Positions 52,628 to 64,000 of a stretch of DNA of 64,000 nucleotides are shown here, piece after piece. The notes below the pieces were generated by a model. That model saw only the letters and a program-made list of their open reading frames with translations. It had not been told where the DNA came from and did no database searches. The DNA is from Xestospongia muta. Taxonomy: Eukaryota; Porifera; Demospongiae; Haplosclerida; Petrosiidae. Position 1 is the stretch's first letter. Every line of letters starts with the position of its first letter. Position numbers and translations under genes: made by a program. Location: positions 2,857,144-2,921,143 of the forward strand of contig OY848931.1 in assembly GCA_963693285.1 (NCBI GenBank). The letters run 5' to 3'.

Positions 52628-55600
52628 ATGGATGAAGGTGGTCCTCTCTCCATTGACCTAGAAGAGTTTACACGTTTGCAGGTTATGTGGCTGCTATTTA
52701 TTTGTTACTGTATGGGAACCTAATAAGATAAATTGAAATTGCTTGTTTTAATTTAAGCTCTCATGTAATTGCATCAATTTTACCTACTTTATTAGTCTCG
52801 TAGAAGTGAATGCATGCTCGTAATTTTTTGACCCTTATTAGTTGTACTAGTAACATGGACAATGATTTGATAGTGTTTCTTTTATCTCTTCAGACACAAT
52901 TAATTGAACTTCGCACAGCAAATTATCAACTTAAGGAAGAACTTTCCAGAAAAAATGCAGGTACATTGTTACTTTTCTACCCTTGAAAGTACTGACGTGT
53001 AAAGGTCTAGCAGGAGTATAATATGTAATTATTACATAGCCAAATATTTGATGGGGGGAGACTCTCTGTTGAAAAATTACTTCACATAAAAGAGGAGGTT
53101 CTCATGCATCAAGCGTTTTATTGATGTGTAGTCTATTCAAGTTTCTATGTTCTCTTATTTGATAGCCTAGTGTGAATTCCTAGTTGTTAGCCAATAAAGA
53201 CCAAGAATGGGCTACGACTACTATCTTATCTACATGACATATGTTATTTACAAACATCAGATACTTTACTTAATCCTATTATTAAGTATGTAGAGTAGTA
53301 ATTTAGCGAGTAATGCAATAATTACTTAAAATTGTACACATTTAAATTTGACAAAAGATTCAAGTATTGACTCAGAAAAATTGCTATAATTAATATAAAC
53401 CAAATCTAAATGTTTTTTAATTGTTAGATTTAGTAGGTACAATTAATAGTGACTAAAAGTAACATGCTATTTTCATTCAACAGATAATGAACAGTTGAAT
53501 AGTACATTGCAGTCAACCACCAAAGAACTTGATAAAATTAATAAGGTTTGGATTGTTATAATTAATACCTTCTTCTCTACCTGTATTTTCATCTTTAAAA
53601 GAAGGAACTCATTCATATTATGTTTAAGCTTATTAAACTAGAATTTAAAACTTTTATTTGAGTTACTATTTCTTATATTCCAGATTTACTTTTCTATTGT
53701 GTATTTATTCTATTGGATTAAGTACATATATATTTTGTTTAGGAGTACTTCTCTATCACCTGATCTATGTTATTTTTAATGAGAAGCTTAATTAATATTT
53801 ACCATTAATTTAAATTGAAAAATGTCCAGTATATTTCTTCCAACTTCTTGAGATTTTAGTACAGCACACATACATACATACATACATACACACATAAGAA
53901 AAATTATTTATATTAAGTCTTTTTCCCTCTCTGCAATTCCACTTATATTGCTTCTCTATTTATACTGTTTTAGATTCTTCAAAAAAGTAAGAAAGCAAAA
54001 GAATATCAGCTCTTATTAGAAGAAAATGAAAGCTTACAGCAACAACTACACACACAAGAAGAAGACTTCAAGCTACAAAACACTACTTTAATGAATGAAC
54101 TTACTAAAGTATATCAAAATAATTTATGAATGATACTTTATTTTATGATACTTAGGTACATCAGGAGAATGAATCTTTTAGTTCGAAACAAGATAGAAAA
54201 GAGTCTCAAGATTTAATTCATTTGCAAGCTGAAAATACAGCTCTACAAAAGTATATCAAAGGTTCAATTTTTAAATTATATTTAGCTTATAATTATTTGG
54301 GTTTCTATTACTGGTAGGTTTACAAGAACAAACACATACAAGTAATGATAGCAATGAAGGAGAGAGTGGTGTAGTTGATGTACATATGACAACATTGATA
54401 GAGGAGAATAAATTGCTTCAGCAGCAGTTGATGGAGGCAGAAGAGAAAGGAAGAAGAGACTCTAAACTGCTTCAAAATGAGATAGAAAAATTAAGCGAAA
54501 AAGCACGAAGAAAACAGGAAAGGTATATATTTACCTTTAATTTTTGGTTATAATTTAGTAATTTTAAGAAATTGTCATGAATTTTTCTGATAATACTGAA
54601 AAGAGCATTAGTTTGAATTAATGAAAATATAGACATTAGATAACATATAGTCCTAAACAGCCTTAGGACTGCCTGGCATGTAAAATGTTAGATTTTCTTG
54701 CTATTTGAAATTGTTTGTTCACTGCTTTGTGTAAACCTGAAAGTCAGTAACAGCAATTCTTACTTGATTATTTTTATCATTCTTTCACTCAGTGTTGTTC
54801 AGTTGCAAAATGAAAAGGAAAGTCTCTTGAAAGAAAGCAAGTAAGCAATTACATTTACCAAATTCTCCATTTACTTCCTGAAATGATGTTCTTTGTTCTA
54901 CATAATGGAGTATTACTGCTTTATTATTTGCAGGTCAGCATACAATGATATGTTGCTTGAGAAGGAGAAAGAAGTACAAACATTACAGAATGAATTAAGA
55001 TTAGCTAAAGAAGCTGAACAGAAGAGAAATGAGGTATTATTAAGACAGACCATGTAGAAAGTATATGAGAAGAGGGTTCTTATTATAAAGAAAAATTCGA
55101 ATGAACACTTGCATATAAATAGTTGCTATGCAGCCAGCTTAAACAGGAAGTCCACATGATTCGATACACAGGAAGCTTGTGTCCTGCATACCAACTTTTG
55201 TGAGCTGTTCGTCGAACTTTTTTGCGTGATAAGAGCATAAGACCCTTTTGTCAGACTCAGTCACATATGCAATACTAATTAATATCCATCATATCGAACA
55301 GTTTATAATGAGCTCTAATTATTTCTTAGTTCACAATAGTAGAACATTCTGTATCACATGTAAAAGTTGTCACATTTGATGCTGTGCTAAGTAACAACAT
55401 ATTATAAAGTATGGCTATTCTCTAGAGCTACTGATGGAAGCAACAGAAATAAGATCTAATAAGGAATATTGACGTGCTCTAAATTGCTTATGGAATATTA
55501 TCAATTAAGAACAAAATTTATAAAAAGAATCCCTTTGCAAAATGTAATAATAAACTTTTGTATTTGTATTGATAGGAAATTAAATCCTTTGATGATCTGT

Positions 55601-58600
55601 CTCATCAGTTATCTATTTTACTGTGAGTCCTTTGTCTACTCCCTACCTGGTTATCTGTTTATGTAGGACTGAAAAAGAAGAATTAACTCTTAAATGTGCT
55701 CACATTATGGAGGTGTGTATGTATATACTATAGTGTATAGATATGACTTGGTTTTTCTTTTTTTTTCTTAGGACCAAGCTGCACTCATCAAAGAACGTGA
55801 CGATACAAAGGTATCATAATAAATTAGTCATATAAAAATTGAAAACCAAATTATATTGTCCTAACATTTTTTGATGGTACTGTTGTTGGTGTAAAGGACT
55901 GTACTTTACTGAATTTGAAAGCTGGAGAGTTAGAAGATTGATTTCTTGACTTACAGAGCCTCAGTTATTCACGCCCAATTTGAAGAAGCACTAATTAATT
56001 TCATTGGTTGCAATGTGCATTGGCAATGTGCATTATGCAGGTTAATTTCATTCGTTGGCTTTGAAAGGTCACATGCAACAGTATAATAACACTATGTGAG
56101 TGGACACATATATACATAAGAAGTGAAAACCAATTTCTCACTTTGTTTTATCCTACACTCTCAAAACAGCTTAAAATTAACCTGCCGACTGTGTTAACTT
56201 TTAAGTGAATCTTTTACTGTTATATCACAGCTAGCTGGCTTTTTGTCTTCTAGTTTTCTGTGGCCAATGTTACTTTTGAAATTTCTGATGATTCTCCTGT
56301 CTTTAAAACAGAAATGTTTTACTATAACATTGACCTTTTGAAAACAATTACAGAAAAAACCTTCTGTATTTTTACTGATGTAGGTCCTGTTAGAGAAGTT
56401 GCAGCAAGATTTAAAACAAACAAGAGAAATGCTTGAGGAAAGAAAAGCCAAGTATGATGACTGTCAGGAACTAGTGTCACAGACTCAACAAGCAAATGAT
56501 GATTTAGCTGACCAATTGTTAACCATTCAAGAAGACAAGTTAAAAATGGAGGAACAGTTAGTAGCGACTCAAAAAGTATGTTCATCATGACTACAATTGT
56601 GTCATACTCTGATCAGCTAGCAGATAAACGTAAATCTTTACTTGATGAAATGTCTATTAAAGAACAAGAAATAGCAACTGAAAACAAGAAGAAAGAAGAT
56701 GAAATAACTGAAAAATACAAGGTAAATTGATTTGAAATTACTTATATAACATATTCATCAACCCAGACACTTAGTTATAACAATAATTTTGTGTGGAGAT
56801 TCATCCTCATGTATTGCCATAAAGTAATCAATTGTCATTATATACAGTGAACTAAATAACTTTCCATCAAAGTAGAATACATAAAATATTTTATTGAAGT
56901 ACTAGTGACATATAAAAAATTTATTTGCAAGACTGCAATTTTAAGAAGTGTAATGAAAGTGCTGATGCTACAGTAATTTCTGATTAATCAATATTGTAGT
57001 AACTAGATAAACTATCAATTAATATATTGAAACACAAATAATCATGTAGTAACATTTTGATAGAAACAAACTAACTCACTTACATTAGTGGTATAATTGT
57101 ATTTGTAATTTTCAATAACAATAGAATAAACAATACTAGATGAACTTATTTCAACACACGTAAAGGTATGGACCAAAATTATTATTTCTTTGTCAAGAAA
57201 TGAAATGTAATAATGCTCCATATCAATCCAGTAAAAAGTATAAACAAGAATAACATCATTAGTAATAGCATCGTCCTTACATAATACACAGACAATTAGT
57301 GTGCTTGGTTGACTATAATTTTTGTTGTCAAAGGCAGAAATTGATTTAGTGTCATATACAAGAATGAGGGACAGTCTATGCTTTCTATTTTATCTTGTAT
57401 TTATTATTATTATTGTGGATGTAATATGTTTTGTGTGTGTGTGATCATTCTTTGATGACATGTTACCTTCAACAGATTTCACTTTCTCATTGCTTTTTTA
57501 GATTCAATTGAAGTCTTTGCAAGCTGAATTAGACAATGAGAGAACACGTGTCAATGAACTATCTATTTATAAGGAAGAACTAAAAGACCTCCGACAAAAT
57601 ATGAAATCAGTAGAAAGTGTACATGAAAAGTACAAGGAACAAATAAAGATTATAGAGGTTATTGTGATCAAAATGTTAACTGTAATAGATAAATCTCCAG
57701 ACTTTACAAATAAATTTAGAATATTAACATAGGCATTGGTGGCATGCATAGGTCTTTAAATGTGCACTTTTGGAGTCTTAAGTGTAATTTAATTGAAATG
57801 TATTCCTAGTGAAAATATTGGTGGGTAAAATAATGAAGTCTTTGCTATTTAGCAATTTTTATTTCTTGTGTAATTCAGGATATTGCTGAGAAAGAGAAAA
57901 TTGAACTTCAATCTTCACTCAAACAACAACAGATAGTTCACAATGAGGAGTTAGCTGCTCTACAAACCAAATACGAATCAGAACATGATCAGAATCTGGA
58001 ATTGGTTGCTAAAGTGAAGGAATTGGAATTAAAACTTGAAGAAAATATGCAAGATGTAACAATATCTGAACGAAAATCTTCAGCCCTGGTAAGAATGCAA
58101 ACACAAATGTGATATATCCATACTTTGTGCATGTTTATGAATATGTTCCTCTCTGAGATAGCCATTAGAACCTAATTTTTATCTACACAATATAGTACAT
58201 TTATGCTACAAATGTATGTGCTTTAAAGGGTATAAAACTATAAGGGTTTAATAAACATTGTTTGGCACAATACTAGGTCTGTTACAATACATCTCAACCA
58301 CTATACCCTTCTTGTAGCCCCAACTAGTTTTTCTTGCTACTTTCTTAAGAGATAAGTTTTATTGTTATGTTTTGTGATAACAGACACACAATACATGCAT
58401 GTCTTTTGTCCATATGTTTTATTAGATTAAAGATTTAAAAAGGCAACTTCAACAGTTTCAAAAACGTGAAGAGAAACTAAAGGAACAGCTAGCTCAGCCC
58501 AATACAAGTCACTCCCTTTCTTCACCTAGTAAACCTGCTGATGATGCTTCTAGAAACAGCGAGTAAACTGAATTTTTCATCTTGTTATTGTATTATTTTG

Positions 58601-59497
58601 ATGCTAGGGAGAGTAGTCTGTCATCACTCTATGAGGTGACTGCTATGTCAAATCCACATGACTCTTTATTGTCAAAGCAAGTATGTCAACAATTAAAACA
58701 TAGAGTACTCCTATAGTTCTTAAATGTTCCCCTTTAATAATTATATTTATGGCAATGTTATATTACCATCTTCGTGTATTTTTGTAGATTGGTTTGGAAG
58801 ATAACAATGAAGGAGATACTAAAAATGAAATTCATGTTTTGCTGGACAAAGTAGCTACTCTTCAGCAGGAGAAATGGTATCTTGAGGAGAAGGTACATCA
58901 CTTGGAGTCAACTGGTTCGGCATTAGCTGAAGACGTTGTCCAAAAATCAACAATAATTCAGAATTATTTCATGGAACATAAAGCAGGTATAACAACAACA
59001 AATGTGAATAGTTCAACATTTGTTTAGACTTTGCTTCTTTTAGCATTTGAAGTTATGTTCCATAATTGCCATGATTGATTGTAAACATGTTACAGTTAAT
59101 TATAAGCATACTTTGTGTATCTTAATTCAAACTTAACATTAATTACAAACTTGTCAGAGGCACTGTCATTTTTGCTAAACTACATAACATAATTAATAAT
59201 TAAGTATAGAAATTAGAATTATATTTTATACTAGATCAAAATCCTCCACCTCAATCTCTTGGACAAAATAAATTATCTCCAATGAGGCTAGTTCAATGGG
59301 CTAAAGCACCAGGAAGGGAGGAGACTATGGCTGAGATTAATAGAAAAATGCAAAGGGCTCTTGAAGAAGCACTTATGAAAAACATCCATTTACAAGAGGT
59401 ACCTGATTTTATTTGACACTACATGTATTTTGTCTTCCTACAGAATGTTGAAATGCTGTCATCAAAGTTGCAAACTTTTGAAAAAGAGTCTGATTAA
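52628..59497 (+). CDS. GRIPAP1: GRIPAP1 (GRASP-1) homologue, endosomal coiled-coil protein
   Basis: GRIPAP1 is a long coiled-coil Rab4 effector that links early and recycling endosomes. Exon 1 (52628-52681) reads [18 protein letters not shown] and joins [20 protein letters not shown], matching the family N-terminus. Downstream exons give [19 protein letters not shown] and [19 protein letters not shown] near 53980-54110, then heptad-rich segments across many short exons (54180, 54320, 54800, 54940, 56385, 56620, 57500, 57880, 58430). The conserved C-terminal part reads [18 protein letters not shown] and [18 protein letters not shown] (58790-58985). The end reads [20 protein letters not shown] and [17 protein letters not shown], stopping at 59497. 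Almost the whole protein is predicted coiled coil. No break was noticed. The 3' end faces NOPCHAP1 465 bp away. Confidence 0.92.
53868..53897. repeat. (CATA)n microsatellite
   Basis: About 30 bp of CATA/CACA repeats inside a GRIPAP1 intron. Confidence 0.85.
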
Positions 59498-59962
59498 CAA
59501 AAGTCCTCAATAAAACCCTAACTAATAATCTTCTCCGATAGTATATCCATCCTTATAATGTCATTATGTGTATTGTAATTTAAGCTATTGAAACACAATT
59601 TTGGATGTGCTAGCTACTGATTTTTAGCATACACCATTCATTTATAGTATTAGTAATTCCTTCTTATTGATCTGCTGACAAGGACTGAATTATAATAATT
59701 ATTAGAGAATTAAATGATGGCCAGTGCCAAATATTGTTAGACTGTGATCAAATTATTGAGACATATAGTCCAGATCAGGAAAAAGAAACTAGCTAATGAG
59801 TATTGGAGACATAATTGTATGTAGGAGCAACTTGATAGAAAGGAATTTATACCGACTATACTTTTATTTCAAATTTAACATGTGTAATGAAAAATTGACA
59901 CTAAAAACCTGTGACATTGTGACAATCAGTAATCTTTGAAATATTCATAATGTATACAACAG
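59498..59962. other. Intergenic gap between converging GRIPAP1 and NOPCHAP1
   Basis: A 465-bp AT-rich gap that must hold both 3' UTRs. I see no further gene or repeat in it. Confidence 0.6.
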
Positions 59963-60830
59963 CTATTTCAATTCTTCTATAAAGTTGATAGTATTATTTT
60001 TATGCAAATCACTAGAAGATAATAGCTTTATTGGTAAGAGAATTTCCTCTTTGTCACTGACATCACAGGAATCTCCATGTAGGTCTTCACAATCCAATGG
60101 AATTATAGCAAGATCCTGGATAGGATACTAAAAATAGCAAAAATCTGTTGTACAGTATACCATTTCAATGTGTCGTTTCTGATCTTCAACACATTCTATA
60201 TCCACTAGCTCTCTGCCTTCTTTTTTCATTGTTTCATGTAATGCTTTGTTGGCTTTAATCAAGGCTGGTAGAAATGTCTTTACTTGAGAGAGAACTACAA
60301 ATAAAAGTGTGAATCACAATAATTGCAGGCCTTGCAATATGTTATGAACAACCAAAGTATATTGGATATGTTTATGTTGAGGACATGAAAGAATAAGTAA
60401 GGTAAGCATTAAGCATGGTGAATTTCATACATACACCCAGTTTTTGAAATGAAAGAGACAGACTTTCACTTGAAACAGCTCGTGCAATTTAGACAAAAAA
60501 TTGAGATTATAAATTCCTTCATATATGAAATTACCACACCCATCTTAGACACATTCAAATTGTATGATTAAACTTTACAAAAACATAGAGGACATACCAG
60601 CACTATCTTTAGGTTTAAAAGTTTGTAAAGGCTTTACATCCTTGATAAGAGGAACACCTAGTAGACAATAAGAGCACAAAATAATCTGTATTGTAATACA
60701 AATCATACAATTAAATTGTGTATAGGTTTGTTTGTATATAACTAAGTTACGGTAAAGAGATCAGAGAACCTGGTCCGATGGGAGATCTTAACAGTTCTTT
60801 TGACGTGCTCTTCTGTCTTTCCTTGTCCAT
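59963..60830 (-). CDS. NOPCHAP1: NOPCHAP1-like (C12orf45-type) nucleolar protein chaperone
   Basis: In humans NOPCHAP1 helps assemble box C/D snoRNP proteins by bridging NOP58 to the R2TP chaperone. Four short exons on the minus strand are supported. The first starts at 60830 with MDKERQKSTSKELLRSPIGP. The next (about 60597-60658) reads GVPLIKDVKPLQTFKPKDSA. The third (about 60163-60296) reads LSQVKTFLPALIKANKAL and ELVDIECVEDQKRHIEM, the strongest family match. The last (59963-60126) is an acidic tail, DLHGDSCDVSDKEEI, ending FIEELK. The predicted protein is about 140 residues, somewhat smaller than the vertebrate one. The family is poorly conserved, so the call rests mainly on the third exon and the total layout. 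It starts 86 bp from the DENND6 start, head to head. Confidence 0.75.
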
Positions 60831-60916
60831 TGAACCACGTGTTTACAGGTAGCCACGCCCATCAACTAAGTTATGAGAGAATGTCGACAAGAGATCTAAT
60901 GTTTTGCTGAGTATAG
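60831..60916. promoter_or_regulatory. 86-bp divergent promoter of NOPCHAP1 and DENND6 with E-box
   Basis: The gap between the two start codons holds CACGTG at 60836-60841 and CCACGCCC at 60853-60860 (KLF/GC-box type). The same E-box core occurs in the SSR4/GRIPAP1 divergent promoter. Confidence 0.7.
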
Positions 60917-63900
60917 ATGGCAGAAGGAGGAGGAGGAGGAGATATACCTTCAAATAGTGCCAGTGATGGCATTCACAAAGATTCCATTTCAAGTTCTCCA
61001 GAAAGAGAGGGTGTATTCAGAAAATCATTAGAAATAGATGTTCCACCTAGATCTCAGACACATTGTCTATCTCTCTCATCGTCACCTTCCTCTTCTTCCG
61101 ACGAAGAGACCAGTACAACAGAATCTGAAGTACAGTTTCAACAGTTGTCACATTGGATTTCGTGTATTTGTGTTGTTACCTTTGACCTTGAGCTGGGACA
61201 AGCTATAGAAGTAAGTATTATGTGTCCTGTCAGACAATGAAATGCCTTACTAGTGCTGTGGCATCATACCTGATACAATAGTTGGCACATGTAGTGTCCT
61301 CTGTGTTCAATATGCAATGTGTAGTAGACAAAGTATGAGTGGTATTCGTAATTTTTGGCCATACTACTCATGGACAGTAAGTACATGAATGACAAAATTT
61401 TCAATGATTGTTCTTGTTATGGACACTAGTTCTGTTTATGGACACTACAATTGTATTTTTAGTTTTATAATCTGCTAATGGAATGTTTGGGAATAACTTG
61501 ACTAAGTGAAATAATATGATTTGAGAGTCACTGTCAACATGTTTTCTTTAGACCATATATCCCAGTACTATTCAACTCTCCGACTTAGAGGTATGTGATA
61601 ACTTTACATTTTAAGATTGTTTTTGCTGGCATTGTTAGTATATTTTAGTATCATACCTTCACTTGTGTTTACTTTATGGTAACTTCATTTAAAGATGAGC
61701 TTTGTTAAAACATAATTTAGTATTAACAGGAGTATCGTTCTAGTATTAATGTTACACAGTAACATTTCTGTATTTTCCAGAAAACTAATATTTGTTATTT
61801 AGCATTTCCTGACTCAAATTCTGGTAAGTTCTGGATTGGTACCTATAAAATGATAAATAGTTTATAGGGTGTATGGGTGATACACAGTATCATTTTCGTA
61901 TCCGGTCTTCTGGACCAGGAGCTGGTGGTACTGGATTACACCATTTCCGAGATCACATTGGAGCACCACTGGTTTTAATGGTAAGATGAATGATTTATGT
62001 ATTTGTTAAAGCATCATTCTGAGTAATATATTGGACAAAAAGATGTGGTTGAGACACTATACCACAAGTAAGTACTGTAGAGCATTGAGACCACACCCCT
62101 TGTGCAATATACCATGTGAAGAAAATGGTGCTTTAAGTGATTATTTTAGTGTTTTTGGACTAATCAAAGGCACTTAACAAAGTTAAAGAGAAGTTTAAAA
62201 GTTGTTTTAAATGTAAGTGCTGGAATACAATATATAAATGACCACACCTACAGTGCTGTATGGCTAATACAGTGCAGTTGTGTTTGTGTGGGACTGTTGG
62301 TGTCTTTGATATGCCCATTCACTACATATGAGTACTATAGTTATTGAATTACTCTCCTTTCATTATTATAGCCTGATGATAGCCATTACTATGGCTTTGT
62401 CTACTTTAGACAAGTGAAAGACTCAGATATTAAGAGAGGCTATTTTCAAAAATCATTGATTATTTTAACTCGTCTACCATATGTGACTTTCTTCACATAC
62501 CTGGTGAGAGTTGACTTTAAAAATATTTCAATTGTCTCCTCTTTACACTAAGATTGAAAAACTGGCTCCAGATTATTTTAAGAATGGCCTGCCCTCATTA
62601 GAAGCTGGTATGTTATTGTCATGTCCAGTTCATAATCATTATACATCTTCTAGCATGTCACAATATTAATAAATGGCCTGCTCCACGACCAGGACAAATG
62701 TTACAATTACCTTTCTTAGGACAACTAATCTACGTAAACTCTCAAAACCAATATTAGTTAATCATTTCTTTACTACAGACAAGAATACCTCTTAAGACAG
62801 ATAAACCAGAGACAGCAAATACAATGATGCCAGATACTCTTGGAAAATCAGTAAAACACATGCATTGTCTTTGTGTGTTCTTTTTCATTCTCTTTTCTAT
62901 AGCCAGCAATGGCTGTTATTCCAGCAGTTCATGAGCTCAATTTGTATCAGTATGTTGTTGCAAGTTTTGTTCTTGTTATATATTACATTATCTGTAGAGC
63001 ACTCCATCCCATCTTATCTAACTTTGAAACTGTTTGGGAGTTAGTCTTAACTAATGAGGTCAGTAGTGTACTATCCCAAATATTGTTCACTTTTTCACAG
63101 CCTATAGCTGTAATGGCATCTTCTCCTACTTTGTGTGCAAATGCTGTTCAAGCATTAGTGAGGTATATTATTGATTGTATACGTGTAGCTGTATACTTGT
63201 TTGTCTCTGTAGCTTGATCCATCCCTTGCGCTATTGTGCTGACTACAGACCTTTTTTTACCATTCATGATACAGAATTTAAGCATTACACTACAAAGACA
63301 CAAGCTCCGTAAGTGAAAATATAGTAAATAAATGTACTGTTTTCCTAGGCCACAGGTCATTTTGGGAGTTACAAACCCATTCTTTACCAAGACACTGGAA
63401 CATTGGCCACATATTATCAGAATAACTGATCAAACTCAAGGTTATTCCTTATTCTGTAATAAATCTTTATCATCTACACACAGATGAGATCCACCACACA
63501 GGAGCAGGAGCAAGAAGAAAAACTGTGTCTGATGTGAGTGGAGACTCAAGACCAGGTAATTAAATGAAGGGTAACTATCATTACATCATTCCACATAGGT
63601 ATATATAGCCGATACAAACCTCACGTTAGCAAGGACAAATTATTTGCTAAACTATTGCATACAAAAGTATGGACAAGTATTTTCAAGTTGTCTTTAACAT
63701 TATATTCTAGCCAACTGCAGTTGGAAAGCGACCACTGGAAGTACAGGTACTAAGCTCTATTTGTGTTGATAATATTATAGTCTTTCTTAGAATGCCCTTA
63801 TAAGAAAACATGCTTTAGAGTTGACAACCAATTTTATTATACCATTGGTACTTTTTTATTATTTCAATTTCTGTTACTATTTGTTAACTAGGAACGCTAT

Positions 63901-64000
63901 CTAGCTGGTTTAATGCCATTGAAACGAGTTGTATCTCCTTGGAAGGTGCATTGTTGTGTTAACTAGTCAGTTATATCTTTAGTTCTATAGCCTCCACCAA
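60917..64000 (+). CDS. DENND6: DENND6 (FAM116) Rab14 exchange factor, 3' part beyond window
   Basis: DENND6A is a DENN-domain guanine exchange factor that activates Rab14 for endosomal recycling. Exon 1 starts [18 protein letters not shown], with a low-complexity Ser-rich N-terminus, then [22 protein letters not shown], the first conserved DENN segment. Following exons give [63 protein letters not shown] and [10 protein letters not shown]. Next come [32 protein letters not shown] and [20 protein letters not shown], then [17 protein letters not shown]. The last exon seen reads [17 protein letters not shown], after which the window ends. Introns are mostly 50-150 bp. DENND6A and 6B cannot be separated here. 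No disabling change seen in the visible part. Confidence 0.93.

Overview
The window is eukaryotic nuclear DNA from an AT-rich, intron-rich but compact animal genome. Many introns are only 45-120 bp, coding genes lie tens to hundreds of bases apart, and the gene set is animal-type (ELMO, KDM7/PHF8, GRIPAP1, cadherin repeats, AP-4, MON2, DENND6). Together with a moderately expanded 18S gene this suggests an early-branching invertebrate, most likely a demosponge. That placement is inference; a tree built from the 18S gene would settle it.

Region 1 (1-4400) is the end of a ribosomal DNA unit read on the minus strand: the last bases of ITS1, a complete 18S gene (41-2047), a 5' external transcribed spacer, and an intergenic spacer made of two arrays of roughly 60-bp repeats that alternate with two copies of a roughly 300-bp block. 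The rDNA stops at about 4.4 kb, directly against a broken MYCBP2/Highwire-like gene end.

Region 2 (4.4-15 kb) holds duplicated and decayed sequence: MYCBP2-like zinc-domain exons on both strands, local duplications, a small inverted piece of the rDNA spacer repeats at 12.4 kb, a stray copy of a MON2 exon at 12.9 kb, a probable Penelope-like GIY-YIG remnant, and a Rho-family GTPase pseudogene. It looks like a rearranged flank of an rDNA locus.

Region 3 (15-64 kb) is a dense block of ten genes whose strands alternate strictly: MON2(-), AP4B1(+), MFSD4-like(-), ELMO(+), cadherin-like remnant(-), KDM7/PHF8(+), SSR4(-), GRIPAP1(+), NOPCHAP1(-), DENND6(+, cut by the window end). Divergent start codons lie 55-93 bp apart in four of the five head-to-head pairs. 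Tail-to-tail stop codons lie 95-465 bp apart. Several of these genes act in Golgi and endosome traffic (MON2, AP4B1, GRIPAP1, DENND6).

Mobile DNA sits mainly in introns: a hAT transposase remnant and a 615-bp terminal-inverted-repeat element carrying a RecQ-like helicase fragment, both in one MON2 intron, and a hAT-type MITE in the cadherin remnant. Two intronic minisatellites are notable, a 60-bp unit at 26.1 kb and a 20-bp unit at 45.2 kb.
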